A stretch of DNA of 64,000 bases from Laspinema sp963821735 (lineage in GTDB: Bacteria; Cyanobacteriota; Cyanobacteriia; Cyanobacteriales; Laspinemataceae). The notes beneath the pieces are model-generated. The model saw nothing but the letters and a program-made list of their open reading frames with translations. It did no database searches and had not been told where the DNA came from. Positions 1 to 9,525 of the stretch are shown one piece after another. The stretch's first letter is position 1. Every line of letters begins with the position of its first letter. A program made the position numbers and the translations under genes. The DNA lies in assembly GCA_963821735.1 (NCBI GenBank), contig CAWGFK010000055.1, forward strand, positions 682,001 to 746,000. Reading direction: 5' to 3'.

Positions 1-88
1 AATACCCAAACTCGTTTAACTTTTGAAAAATTTCTTCCGTTTTGTAATTTCGAACTGTTTCGAGACTCCAAAAATCGTCAAAATTCAT
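1..88 (-). CDS. 5' end of an unidentified gene, cut by window edge
   Basis: An ATG on the minus strand at 88 opens a frame that stays open to base 1, giving 29 residues that begin MNFDDFWSLETVRNYK. A good Shine-Dalgarno sequence (GGAGAGAAA) lies just upstream. The start and ribosome binding site support a real gene, but too little protein is visible to name it. It is divergent from the kinase gene to its right. Confidence 0.55.
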   Translation of the reverse strand, partial: MNFDDFWSLETVRNYKTEEIFQKLNEFGY

Positions 89-344
89 TGTGTTTCTCTC
101 CTTCATTCAAACCTGCTAAATAACCTGAAATAGGCATAGACTCTAGCCCCTGACGGGCCAATCTTGTCTTTCAGGCCATGACTCCCCATCTCCTAGAGAA
201 TTTTACCCTATTTTCACCCAGGTGGGGAAAGCCATCCCCTAGAATAGAAAGGGATCGCTGCTCAAGTCAACATGATGGCCGAAAAAGTCGTGAAAACCTG
301 GTTACAAACAACTCTCCCAACGGGTTGCCGGAAATAAAGCCCCC

Positions 345-2279
345 TTGGGACTGGAGGGAGCAGGAGATTCCGGAAACGGAAGTCTCTTCTCTCTCCTCAA
401 GGGCAAGGATAACCCATCCCAGAACCCCAATGGGTCGAGTCCAACCCTCACCCCGGGTTCTAATTCGCCTCAGTTCCCGGACTGTTCTAGTCACGGATAT
501 CAAGTGCTTCAGAGTTTGGGTCATAACTATGCCGGGGGTCGATCGACCTATTTGGCAACCCATCTGAAAACTCAAAAACCTGTGGTGATTAAACAATTTC
601 AGTTTGCCAAACCCGGTGCAGATTGGTCCGCCTACAAAGCTCATGAACGAGAAATTAAAGTGTTGCAGGGTCTGAGTCACCCGGGGATTCCTCGCTATCT
701 GGATTCTTTTGAAACCTCGGAGGGATTTTGTCTAGTTCATGACTATAAAAATGCCCAATCTTTAGCGGTTTTTCGGCGTCTGGACCCGGAGAAAATCAAA
801 CAGATTGCTTTGGCGGTTTTGGAAATTTTGGTCTATCTGCAAAACCGGGTTCCGGGGGTGATTCACCGGGATATCAAACCGGAAAATATTTTAATGGGCG
901 ATCGCACCGATATTATTTACCTCATTGACTTCGGATTTGCCCGCATCGGTGGCGGTGAGGTGGCGCAAAGTAGTGTGGTTTCTGGCACACCCGGTTTCAT
1001 GCCACCGGAGCAATTACTCAATCTTAAACTCACGGAAGCGTCTGATTTATATGGGTTAGGAGTGACCCTGATTTGTTTACTCACCCAAACGGATTCGAGC
1101 GAAATTAACCGCTTAATTGATAGTAGCTATCGCCTCAATTTTGCAGAGTTGGTCCCCCATCTGAGTGACGAGTTTATTCACTGGTTACAGAAAATGGTGG
1201 AACCCAATAGTGGCGATCGCTTTTCTCATGCGGCAGCAGCTTTAGAGGCACTGACTCCCATTTCGGTATGCCGGGTATTACCGGAAGCGGAATTTAGCCA
1301 AACTCGCCTGGAATTACGCACCCAAGCCGGAGAAACCCTCACCCAAACTCTCACGGTCAAAAATCCGGTGGAAGATACAGTATTAGCCGGACGTTGGGAA
1401 ATTGCTCCCGACGCGAATAATCCGAAGACTAAGCCGGATTGGATTTCTATAAAACCGGCAAAGTTTCAGGGAAATGAAACGGAATTTGAAATTAAAATTG
1501 ATACCACAAATTTAGTCGTTAGTCAAGATTACAATCGCAATCTTTTACTTCACGCAAATACGGCGAATAAAACCCAAATTATCCCGGTTTCTCTGTCAGT
1601 TTCCCCTCGGGAAGTTCCGTTAGAATTAGTAGGTCCAGAACCGGGGAAAATCGCCAATTGGAAACAAAAAATCGCTGTGCCGTTCCCGGTTATCCTGTTT
1701 GGAACGACTGTAGCTGTTCCGTTGATTTTTCTGTCGCCTTATGTGGCGGGTGCGATCGCCGTTCCCTTGGTGGTTTTATCCGGTAGAGGCTTTTCTGAGA
1801 AAATTCAGGACCCGGCGATCGAGCAGGTGGCTGAATTTTCGCGAAAATGGTTGGTTGCGCCGAGTTTAGTCGGATTAGGTGTATGGTCTTTTACCCTAGT
1901 TGATATTGCCTGGTTGGAGCATCCGGAACGGAAATTATTAGCGGTAATTGTCGCAGCAATGGCAATGGGAGGCATTGGCATTGGGATATTAGAGCTATTT
2001 AAGGCAGGTTTTAAACGGATGGTGGTGTTACTGCCGTTGTTAATTTTTGGTCTATCTTTTGTGGCGATCGGAGTGGCGACGGGAATGGCGGGGAAATTGG
2101 CAGAAGTTGGCGTGACGGGATTGGTTTTAAGCAGTACCGTAAAACAGGAAATTCAACGGAAAAACTCTGGCATCGGTGCGATCGCTCGTCATCTCGCGGT
2201 TGCCACATTAGGCATCGGTGTGGGAACCGGGTTGAGTTGGTTATTGGTGCATTATGGACTCGCTGCGGGGATGTGGTAA
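345..2279 (+). CDS. Serine/threonine protein kinase with C-terminal membrane segments
   Basis: A Hanks-type protein kinase. The kinase domain covers about residues 50-310: glycine loop region LGHNYAGG, lysine in VVIKQF (about 83), catalytic HRDIKPEN (about 174-181), DFG (about 195-197) and an APE-like MPPEQ. A beta-rich middle part (about 320-425) resembles an Ig-like or substrate-binding region. The C-terminus (about 440-644) has four to five hydrophobic segments, so the kinase is probably anchored with its catalytic part in the cytoplasm. The frame has no ATG near its 5' end; TTG at 345 is the earliest start seen. An ATG at 275 in another frame begins MAEKVVKTWLQTT and stops at 337, so the true N-terminus may have been shifted by one base. 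The kinase assignment is firm; substrate unknown. Confidence 0.88.
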   Translation: MGLEGAGDSGNGSLFSLLKGKDNPSQNPNGSSPTLTPGSNSPQFPDCSSHGYQVLQSLGHNYAGGRSTYLATHLKTQKPVVIKQFQFAKPGADWSAYKAHEREIKVLQGLSHPGIPRYLDSFETSEGFCLVHDYKNAQSLAVFRRLDPEKIKQIALAVLEILVYLQNRVPGVIHRDIKPENILMGDRTDIIYLIDFGFARIGGGEVAQSSVVSGTPGFMPPEQLLNLKLTEASDLYGLGVTLICLLTQTDSSEINRLIDSSYRLNFAELVPHLSDEFIHWLQKMVEPNSGDRFSHAAAALEALTPISVCRVLPEAEFSQTRLELRTQAGETLTQTLTVKNPVEDTVLAGRWEIAPDANNPKTKPDWISIKPAKFQGNETEFEIKIDTTNLVVSQDYNRNLLLHANTANKTQIIPVSLSVSPREVPLELVGPEPGKIANWKQKIAVPFPVILFGTTVAVPLIFLSPYVAGAIAVPLVVLSGRGFSEKIQDPAIEQVAEFSRKWLVAPSLVGLGVWSFTLVDIAWLEHPERKLLAVIVAAMAMGGIGIGILELFKAGFKRMVVLLPLLIFGLSFVAIGVATGMAGKLAEVGVTGLVLSSTVKQEIQRKNSGIGAIARHLAVATLGIGVGTGLSWLLVHYGLAAGMW

Positions 2280-2281
2280 GG

Positions 2282-2340
2282 GGAGATGGGGAGGATGGGG
2301 AGGATGGGGAGGATGGGGAGGATGGGGAGGATAGGGGAGA
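2282..2340. repeat. Tandem 9-bp G-rich repeat
   Basis: About five to six head-to-tail copies of GGATGGGGA lie directly after the kinase stop codon. It is a simple sequence array between two convergent genes. The opposite strand is very C/T rich. Confidence 0.85.
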
Positions 2341-2412
2341 AGAAACGACTGAAGTCGTTACTACAAAAATCTCCCGTCTCTCCCGTCTCTCCCCCATCTC
2401 CCCTATTCAGAA

Positions 2413-2661
2413 TCAATAAAATTGGCCTTCATGCAAGATCACCTCACCATGTTCTGGGACCCAGGCTACCCACTGGCGATCGCCGCATTTACAGAGGAGT
2501 AAGGCTTGATCTGCACTGTATTCGCTGGGTTGTTCTAATAATTGCACCCAGGTGTTTTCTTCGGGTTCCTGCCATAGGATTTCTTGCTGGGAGGTGGGGA
2601 TCCATTCCGGCGATCGCAAATAGAGTTTTTCCAATTCTTGTTTAACTAGGTCAAGTTTCAT
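2413..2661 (-). CDS. Conserved hypothetical small protein
   Basis: An 82-residue acidic protein starting MKLDLVKQELEKLYLRSPEW and rich in Trp and Glu. The ATG at 2661 has an AAGG Shine-Dalgarno sequence upstream (AAAAAGGAAAAAATT). No signal peptide or membrane segment is visible. I do not recognise a named family, although its composition and start look like a real cyanobacterial gene. It converges with the kinase gene. A perfect 20-bp palindrome lies 86 bases upstream of its start and could be its operator. Confidence 0.6.
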   Translation of the reverse strand: MKLDLVKQELEKLYLRSPEWIPTSQQEILWQEPEENTWVQLLEQPSEYSADQALLLCKCGDRQWVAWVPEHGEVILHEGQFY

Positions 2662-2746
2662 AATTTTTTCCTTTTTATGCTCAAGGTCACCCTGGATTCA
2701 AAAGCTAGATCTGGGCTGTGCCTACATGGGTTATGTAAGATTTTTG

Positions 2747-2766
2747 TCTGTAACAATTGTTACAGA
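2747..2766. promoter_or_regulatory. Perfect 20-bp palindrome, operator-like
   Basis: TCTGTAACAATTGTTACAGA reads the same on both strands. It sits upstream of the minus-strand gene at 2661 in otherwise featureless DNA. The length and symmetry suit a dimeric regulator; no T-tract follows, so it is not a typical terminator. The regulator is unknown. Confidence 0.5.
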
Positions 2767-3107
2767 TATGATTTTTAGGCGTCAAGCCAAGTTAGTAGAA
2801 CTTAACAATCCTGGCCCTAAGTGCTGGCGCGCTGAACAATCCCCCGGGTCACCCTAGGGGAGATGGGCCTCCAGGGAAAAGAAGTCAGGAATGGGATGAT
2901 TCTCGGGGACAAAAACCTTGGATGGTCTGGCAATCTAAGCAATGTTTAGGTAGACTCCCGATGAAAATTTGATGAGGAGATAAACAGTTAATAATCACTT
3001 GATTTTGAATCACTAACTGTATAGAGTGGAGATTGATAGTGTTCAGTTACCAATTTCTAACTTCCCTAAAATTGCTAAAATTTTGCAATTCTTATTTTTT
3101 CGGCTGG

Positions 3108-3181
3108 TTTTCCCCACAGATTCCACAAAGATTTCCACAGGTTATCTGAGGTTTTCCACAGGTTAGGGAGAGTTTTCCCCA
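3108..3181 (+). other. Cluster of DnaA-box-like sites, possible replication origin
   Basis: Five similar sites in the same direction within 74 bases: TTTTCCCCACA (3108), GATTCCACA (3119), ATTTCCACA (3131), TTTTCCACA (3152, the published cyanobacterial consensus) and TTTTCCCCA (3173). A related inverted site (TGGGGAAA) is near 3257. An AT-rich stretch lies just to the left. This resembles oriC architecture, but no dnaN or dnaA gene is nearby, so the call is an inference. Confidence 0.4.
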
Positions 3182-3606
3182 GGCGATCGCCGTCGAGTTC
3201 TCATGTTTTGGTTGAACTGGGGATTAAGGTCAAAAAATGACTGAGGGCGATCGCCTGGGGAAATTTTGTAAAGTTGTGTAACAATAAATGGCTGTAACCC
3301 TAATTCTCTCGTGGCTCTAAGGGACCTATACCGAAAATCTTAACATTTCGCAACGTTGACAACTCCACCCCTTCTGAGCGCACAATGAAACGGCCAACCT
3401 AAAACAAAAGGGTTTCTCATCATTGCCGCTTTTGAAAACAAGCAGCGCGCATTTTGATCAAAGGGCTTTAGCTTGAACGAGCTTGAACGAGCTAGATCAA
3501 GTGGGATGCGGCAACCCGAATGAAGAGTAACGCCAGCTTGAATCAAAGCGGGCGGGGATTGGTAAAACGTCAACAGCTACGCGGAACGCGCACGGAGGTT
3601 TCCAGA

Positions 3607-3831
3607 ATGAACGCAAACGTCAGCATCCTTGCAGAAATTCCAGAAGAACTGCATCAATCCCTTAAAGGGTATTTAGACTCTCACCCCGACTGGGATCAAG
3701 ACCGGGTGTTTGCTGCGGCCCTGTCTTTGTTTTTGTTACAAAATGGGGATAACCGGACCCCGGAAGCCTCAAAAAACTATCATCAAGCGGCTAGAGTGTA
3801 TCTGGAAACCCTGTTTCAGCATCCGGTGTAA
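3607..3831 (+). CDS. DUF2811 family small protein
   Basis: A 74-residue protein starting MNANVSILAEIPEELHQSLK. The pattern of an initial strand, then a helix with HPDWDQDRVFAAALSLFLLQNG and a C-terminal RVYLETLF matches the cyanobacterial DUF2811 family, whose function is unknown. The ATG at 3607 was chosen over an upstream in-frame ATG at 3520 because GGAGG lies 8 bases before it. The protein has no signal peptide or membrane span and stands alone on its strand. Confidence 0.72.
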   Translation: MNANVSILAEIPEELHQSLKGYLDSHPDWDQDRVFAAALSLFLLQNGDNRTPEASKNYHQAARVYLETLFQHPV

Positions 3832-4407
3832 TCGGCAAAGGTTGGGGAATCTGGGTGGATGGATCGGGAGAAGAGACTGCCGCAGAGGTAGGGGTCTGAT
3901 GAATCCGGGCAAACCGTTGGAGAGAGGGGCGGTGCCAGATTCCCAAACATTTCTAGAGCAAATGAAGAGAAAAGAGTGTAACTCGCGAAGAGGGGAACGG
4001 TAGGGCCATTCAAACCAGAGCGTGAAGCCATCCAGATGCATCGCGGCGATCGCCCCCATCCCATCTCAACCCAGTGAAATTGAGCAATATACGCTGCCGG
4101 GGGGTGGAGCGAGGATTGTAGAGGGTCCATACCTGCATCGGAATTAGCTCCCCCTCAGATCAGAAATAGATGCAATCAATGCAATAGATGCTTGCGGTTG
4201 TTTCCCTACAGGTAGCGGTGTAGTGATAACACCAGACAGAGATGGTGTGAGCTGGCGAGATTGCCTAGGCCCCTCTATAGCAACTCAAACAGCCGATACA
4301 CCAACATGGGGACCCCTGAACAAAGGCGTTTGTTTTTCGTACAGACGCCATTGAGTCCCGAATAAGTAATGAATTGAAAATGAGCAACGATCACATCTAA
4401 ATTTGGA
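3832..4407. other. Intergenic, no gene seen
   Basis: Short overlapping frames on both strands here show no recognisable protein, poor starts and no ribosome binding site. I see no clear RNA gene or repeat apart from a short run of ATGCAAT/AATAGATG-like repeats around 4165. Confidence 0.5.
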
Positions 4408-5130
4408 CTAGATTTCCTCCGGTGCATCTTCGGAATCACCACTTTGAGCTTCAAACTTGTACCCCACTCCGCGCACCGTATGAATCAGCTTCGGATAGAT
4501 GCCATCCCCTTCAATTTTGCGGCGGATTTGGCCGATATGCACGTCCACCACGCGCTGATCCCCCACATAGTCATAATCCCAAACTTCTTGAAGCAGTTCA
4601 GATCTACGCCAAACTCGGCCTGGATGAGAGGCCAAAAAATAGAGTAAATCAAATTCAAGGGCCGTTAGGACAATGGGACGAGCAGAGATAGTCACCTCGC
4701 GACGCACGGGATCGATGCTCATCGTTCCGAAATCAACGGAGGGTTGTTCTGCAACCTGGACAACCCGTTGACGCTTCAACAGCGCCCCGACTCTAGCCCC
4801 GAGTTCGACGAGACTAAACGGTTTGGTAATATAGTCATCTGCACCTAAATTAAATCCCCGGATTTTATCAGCTTCATCCGTGCGACTGGTCAGCATTAAA
4901 ACGAAAACACCCGTGCGCTTTTGCATCGCTTGGCAAAGCTGATACCCCGTAGTATCGGGTAAGTTAACATCCAGAATTACCAAGTCTGGATTAAATTGCT
5001 CGAAGAGTTCGAGCGCTTTTTTTCCATCTTCAGCCGACTCCATTTGATAGTCTTGCTTACTTAAAAAGCGATGGATTAAATTCCGGATCGCCGGATCGTC
5101 ATCAACCACAAGAATCTTGGCAGAGGCCAT
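4408..5130 (-). CDS. OmpR/PhoB-family two-component response regulator
   Basis: A 240-residue DNA-binding response regulator. The receiver domain (about 5-118) has the acidic pocket DDD at 10-12, phosphoacceptor Asp54 in VILDVNLPD, conserved Thr/Ser in MLTSR and Lys103 in TKP. The C-terminal winged-helix DNA-binding domain (about 135-230) ends in the typical RGVGYKFE wing. A sensor kinase should phosphorylate Asp54 and switch DNA binding. No kinase gene is adjacent; the next sensor-like gene lies 1.8 kb away on the other strand. The protein resembles the RpaB/RpaA group of cyanobacterial OmpR regulators, but I cannot assign a specific symbol. An imperfect inverted repeat (GAGTCATCA and TGATGAGTC, 5162-5192) upstream might be an operator. 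Confidence 0.9.
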   Translation of the reverse strand: MASAKILVVDDDPAIRNLIHRFLSKQDYQMESAEDGKKALELFEQFNPDLVILDVNLPDTTGYQLCQAMQKRTGVFVLMLTSRTDEADKIRGFNLGADDYITKPFSLVELGARVGALLKRQRVVQVAEQPSVDFGTMSIDPVRREVTISARPIVLTALEFDLLYFLASHPGRVWRRSELLQEVWDYDYVGDQRVVDVHIGQIRRKIEGDGIYPKLIHTVRGVGYKFEAQSGDSEDAPEEI

Positions 5131-6904
5131 AGCTACAACTGTGCTGGTGTGAACAGGTTAAGAGTCATCATTCAGCCTGACATGATGAGTCAGATAGAGG
5201 GTCTAACTTGATTGAGCCAATCAGGGTGAATTCAAGGATCCACTATAATCCCTTTATAGAGTATTGCCCAAATGATTGATTGGCAACAAATGAGGCAAAT
5301 TCAAAGGAAACGGGACGTCCTCCTTTAGACCCTACCTAGAGTGCTGTTGTCACTCCCTCCACCTCCACTGGTTTAGCGGATCTTGAATCGCGAAGGGTAT
5401 TGCTGACTATACAACAGATCCAGCCTCTGCTACTAGAGGGAGTGGCTCAGTAGCAATTAGAGCAAGGACTTCTCAATAAAATAGATAGAGGGGGAGTTAG
5501 GGAATAAAGCACTCTATCGGCAATTCGGCAAATAGACCACTCCCCAAAAAACATTGACCAAAAATAGTCAAGATGATATTCAAACCTTACGATAGCTTAA
5601 AATTTACCTTTGGGGGATTAGGTTATAACAAAGGAGGGGGTCAAGGCGTAGCATTTTGAGGAAGAAGTACAATTCGTCGCTGGTGATTCGGTCACGGGAT
5701 CAGTCGGCCTTGGGATCCGGCAATGGGGCAAACATGAGGGGTGGAACAGGGGTTCCCCCTCAACTTTCTCCCGTCCATTGCTTCACAAGGGTTCCTGTGC
5801 AGTTTTGAGGGAAAAGGGTGGAGGTATCCAAACGGGATGCTCCGAACTTAACCCTTAAGGCAGTACCTCTGGCCGATCGCGGGGAAATGGGGTGGGCGAT
5901 CGCTCCTTAAGGCTATATCGCTTGTGGGGTATCCGTTTCGCCAATACCGCCAATTCCAGAGATAATATGAGGAGAGTTTTTCTCTTTCCTCGCCTGCTCT
6001 GCGGCCAAGACTTCCCTAACAATTATCCCTTGAACCGAGTCTTGGGACCTGCCCCTGGGTTGGGGGCCATGAGTGGGTTATTCTCAAAACCCCCCGACGA
6101 GAGAGGATGGCGATCGCCCAGGCTGACTCCAATCCGCCTTAGGGCCAGCATCCTCAAAGCCCCGTGGCTGCCTCTGAAACCTGGGGGAAACCCGAAGTAG
6201 AACTGGAGGGACCAGATGGGATGAACAGGACTCCTCACCCTGATTCAGAAGTTAAAGACCCGACTTTAACCATTCGGGTCCAATGTCCGATTCAGGGGAG
6301 TATCCCCCAGATTGAACCGTTAAATCTGACCACCCACTCAGCTTTTTACGGACCGCACTATTTTTCTAGAGTTTTGTCCCCTCTCAAAAAAGTGAAGTCA
6401 TCGGGTTTGAGAAATGATAAGATATCGTGCCACTCTTTCTCCTCCCCTGCTAATGCAACGCAACTGATCGCGTTTTTTAGTCGGCTGCGGTAAAGATTGT
6501 TGCTGGATTCAGTGCCTTCCTGGGACCGTCAATTTTCTGGCTTTGGACCTGATGAATCTGAGCATGGCTATCAATGAAATTAACTGTAAATTTCGGTTCT
6601 AACGCAAAACAAAAGACCTCATCTTTTCACCCAACCTTAAAGGGTAAGCGATTAGCTGAACCCGGAGAAAACTGCGAGAGTTTAATCAGCCCAATCTATC
6701 GGATTTATGGAGAGTTTAAAGGTCCTAAATACCCCAAAATGGAAACAGTTTGATTCAGCCCAAGTGCAACAGGCCCAAGTTAACTCTGGATTGGGTGACT
6801 GAGTGTGGCACCCCATCCCATTCGTGACCGTGTTTTATTCTTGACGATACTCACGTCTGGCGTTGAGTGCGGTTGTCCTAAATATCCTATTATTAAAAAA
6901 TTAG
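5131..6904. other. Long intergenic region, no supported gene
   Basis: These 1.77 kb carry several open frames of about 70-110 codons on both strands, but they have biased composition, weak starts and no family resemblance, so none is called. Three HIP1 sites occur around 5880-6115. The stretch could hide a decayed gene or a non-coding RNA; I see no firm evidence for either. Confidence 0.5.
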
Positions 6905-8116
6905 ATGAATAGTAATGATTTTCAAAACAATTCTCCTTTGATTCTGCTGGTAGATGATGACCGGACAACGCGGATGATGCTGCGTCGGGCGATGAACAAT
7001 GAAGGGTATCGAGTAGTAGAGGCGTCCGATGGCATCGAAGGGTTGGAACTTTACAAGCAACTTAAACCGGATATGGTGCTGCTGGATGCCAAGATGCCGG
7101 GGATGGATGGTTTTACCTGCTGTACTCAAATTAAGGCGATCGCCGGGGGGTCAGGGATCCCGGTATTAATGATTACCAGCTTAGAAGATGAAGATTCCGT
7201 TGAGCGCGCATTTGAGGCGGGTGCGACCGACTATATTACCAAACCCATTCATTGGGCGGTCTTGCGACGGCGGGTTCAGCGCCTTTTACAAGAAAAACAA
7301 GCCGAACGAGAAATTCTCAAGGCACTGGTGCAAGAACGAGAACTCAACGAATTGAGGTCTCGGATTGTGACAATGGTCTCCCACGAGTACCGCACACCTC
7401 TGACGGCGATTTTATCTTCGGCAGAATTGCTGGAATGTTATTGGCACAAATGGGATGAGCAAAAACGGCTCAAACATCTCGAACGAATTCAAGTAGCAGC
7501 GACTCATCTAACGCAGTTGGTTGCGGATGTATTGTCTATCAATGAGGTAGAATCCGGCCAAATTGAGTTTAATCCGGCTCCGGTGAATCTTAAAAACCTC
7601 TGTCAAGAAGCGATTGCTGAGTTGCGGCTTCCGACCGGCTCTCTCCATCAAATCAAGGTCACCCATTACGGGGATAATTTTGAGGTAATTATTGATGGAA
7701 GGTTAGTCCAGCAGATGCTCATTAATATTTTATCTAATTCTATAAAATATTCTCCGAAAGGAGGAGAGATAGAACTGGAATTGATTTACTATAATTCCCA
7801 TCAAACAACCGATGAGCGAGCATTATCGTTAATCCAAAATGACTTTAAAAGTATCGATTCACCTGTAACTATTTTTCGCGTAAAAGACCAAGGGTTTGGG
7901 ATTTTACCCCACGAACAGAGCCAAATTTTCGATGCATTTCATCGAGGTAGCAATGTCGGTACAATTCAGGGGACGGGCTTGGGCTTGGCGATCGCCAAAA
8001 AATGTGTGGAATTACATGGCGGGGAGATTGCCATAGCCAGTGAAGTGGGTATCGGCACCACCGTTACCGTCACCCTCCCCTCCAAAACTGATCCATTACC
8101 CCTTAATCCCAGTTAG
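6905..8116 (+). CDS. Receiver domain-histidine kinase hybrid protein
   Basis: A 403-residue soluble signalling protein. An N-terminal receiver domain (about 12-130) has DDD, phosphoacceptor Asp in MVLLDAKMPG (about 60) and TKP. A HisKA dimerisation domain carries the H-box SHEYRTPL (His about 160). The HATPase domain follows, with an N-box (LINILSNSIKYS), G1 (KDQGFGI) and G2 (GTGLGLA) motifs. REC before HisKA is common in cyanobacteria for kinases controlled by an upstream phosphorelay. There are no membrane segments or sensory PAS/GAF domains. The ATG start has an AT-rich leader with no strong ribosome binding site. Its partner and input signal are unknown. Confidence 0.9.
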   Translation: MNSNDFQNNSPLILLVDDDRTTRMMLRRAMNNEGYRVVEASDGIEGLELYKQLKPDMVLLDAKMPGMDGFTCCTQIKAIAGGSGIPVLMITSLEDEDSVERAFEAGATDYITKPIHWAVLRRRVQRLLQEKQAEREILKALVQERELNELRSRIVTMVSHEYRTPLTAILSSAELLECYWHKWDEQKRLKHLERIQVAATHLTQLVADVLSINEVESGQIEFNPAPVNLKNLCQEAIAELRLPTGSLHQIKVTHYGDNFEVIIDGRLVQQMLINILSNSIKYSPKGGEIELELIYYNSHQTTDERALSLIQNDFKSIDSPVTIFRVKDQGFGILPHEQSQIFDAFHRGSNVGTIQGTGLGLAIAKKCVELHGGEIAIASEVGIGTTVTVTLPSKTDPLPLNPS

Positions 8117-8774
8117 CGATCAAAACTGAAAGCGGCTCAGAAACCCGGTTGTTTACCCTCCTTTAGCCGTCCATTAATCCCTGGTTTACCGCACCCCGGT
8201 TTCGACGCGAATATCCATCCATCAGTTAGCCCTAACTTCCAGTTTTCTCAGCGCTCTCCTAACCTGTGAAGTGGATATTTGTCTGCTCAAAGCATCTAAT
8301 CAAAGCATCTAACCAAAAGGTATTCAAGGTCAGGATTCTATGTTTCCTAAACCTTGCTCTGCAACTGATGCCTTGTGAGTAAAAGGGGCTTGGCAATCCC
8401 TGGGGGATGATATTTCGTTTAAGAGTCTCTTTCCATACCCTAAACTGGACGTTTTTAAAGTCTTCTTTCTATCTTTATCAAAAATCACTTGATTTTGGTA
8501 TAAAAATTCATACAATTAAACCAGTCCAAAAATTAGGGGTTTTTGAGTCCAGTGCATCTGGAAAAAAACTAAACCGATCGCTCACCGAGCAGCGGTAGGG
8601 TGCGAGGGGCGAATGCTTTGATATCGGAGGTTTCTGCACCCCTCCCCCAGGCGAAAACCGGATCAAGTCAGGGGGTTCAGGTCAAGAATCATCCCCTAGA
8701 AGGCCCCTATTAACCCCCCGGATCAGAGGATGAGTGGGACCTTTATTTACCCTGGCATAAACCGGATCAAAATC
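8117..8774. other. Intergenic, no gene seen
   Basis: About 660 bases between two plus-strand genes. Short frames are present but none has a credible start and recognisable sequence. The DNA is AT rich around 8420-8530. Confidence 0.45.
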
Positions 8775-9239
8775 ATGAAAACACCTGGAAAAATTATTTT
8801 AGCGATCGCCTCCCTCTTCAGCAGTTTTACCTTAATTCAAACGGTGCGAGCTGTACCGGCGAGTCAACTCAACATTCAAATAGAAGGCATCACCAATCCC
8901 CGAGGCAATATTTGTTTCACAATTTTTTCCCGCAGTGAAGGATTTCCTCGGGATGGGACCAAGGCACTCAAAGCCGAATGTTCTCCCCTTGAAAACCTAC
9001 CCGTGACCCTCAGCATTGATGGATTAAATGCAGGCAACTATGCTGTAGCCCTCTTCCACGATGAAAACGCCGATGGACAACTCAACACCAATGCCGTGGG
9101 TATTCCCCAAGAAGGATTTGGATTTTCCAATAACCCCCCCATTCTGACGGGTGCTCCCAAATTTAGCGAGGCGACCTTTTTTGTTGCCGGACAAATGACA
9201 ACGGTTCAGATTACGATGAAATATTTGCTCCGACTCTAG
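8775..9239 (+). CDS. DUF2141 exported protein
   Basis: A 154-residue protein with an N-terminal signal peptide (MKTPGKIILAIASLFSSF, cleavage probably after TVRA-VPA). The mature part matches the DUF2141 beta-sandwich family: a strand with GNICFTIFS, then YAVALFHDENADGQLNTN with a calcium-loop-like DENADG, and the GIPQEGFGFSNNP motif typical of the family. It is probably periplasmic; the family function is not established. The ATG at 8775 is preferred over one at 8730 because it puts the signal peptide at the N-terminus. Confidence 0.82.
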   Translation: MKTPGKIILAIASLFSSFTLIQTVRAVPASQLNIQIEGITNPRGNICFTIFSRSEGFPRDGTKALKAECSPLENLPVTLSIDGLNAGNYAVALFHDENADGQLNTNAVGIPQEGFGFSNNPPILTGAPKFSEATFFVAGQMTTVQITMKYLLRL

Positions 9240-9525
9240 GCTCAATTGTAAAATACAGTCCAAAGAGAACCGGAGGAGTTCACTCTCACCCTGAATGCCA
9301 CTCGGGCGGTTTCTTGGCTCCATGAAGTGGCCTTTCAATCACAAACAGGCCACTTCTGAAGCGCAAAGTTGTCAGTTATAGTTCCCCTGGGAAATCCCTA
9401 AAAGTCTTCCCGGGAATGGAGGCTCCAGCAATTTCCAAGAGTCGTAGGAGCGCGAACCGCTATATTATTAGGGGCATCTCGGCCAAAACTTAGGAAAACA
9501 TCAGCAGTTATTGGAGGCTAAATTT

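Larger units (their letters stand above)
2662..3606. other. Intergenic region with palindrome and DnaA-like boxes
   Basis: No supportable gene is seen in these 945 bases. They hold the 20-bp palindrome at 2747, an AT-rich stretch around 2970-3100, the DnaA-box-like cluster at 3108-3181, a short direct repeat (GCTTGAACGA twice) near 3471, and HIP1 sites. Confidence 0.6.

Noticed and set aside
5892..6493. Two overlapping frames of about 100 codons
   Set aside because: Biased composition, no ribosome binding site, no recognisable protein; more likely non-coding.
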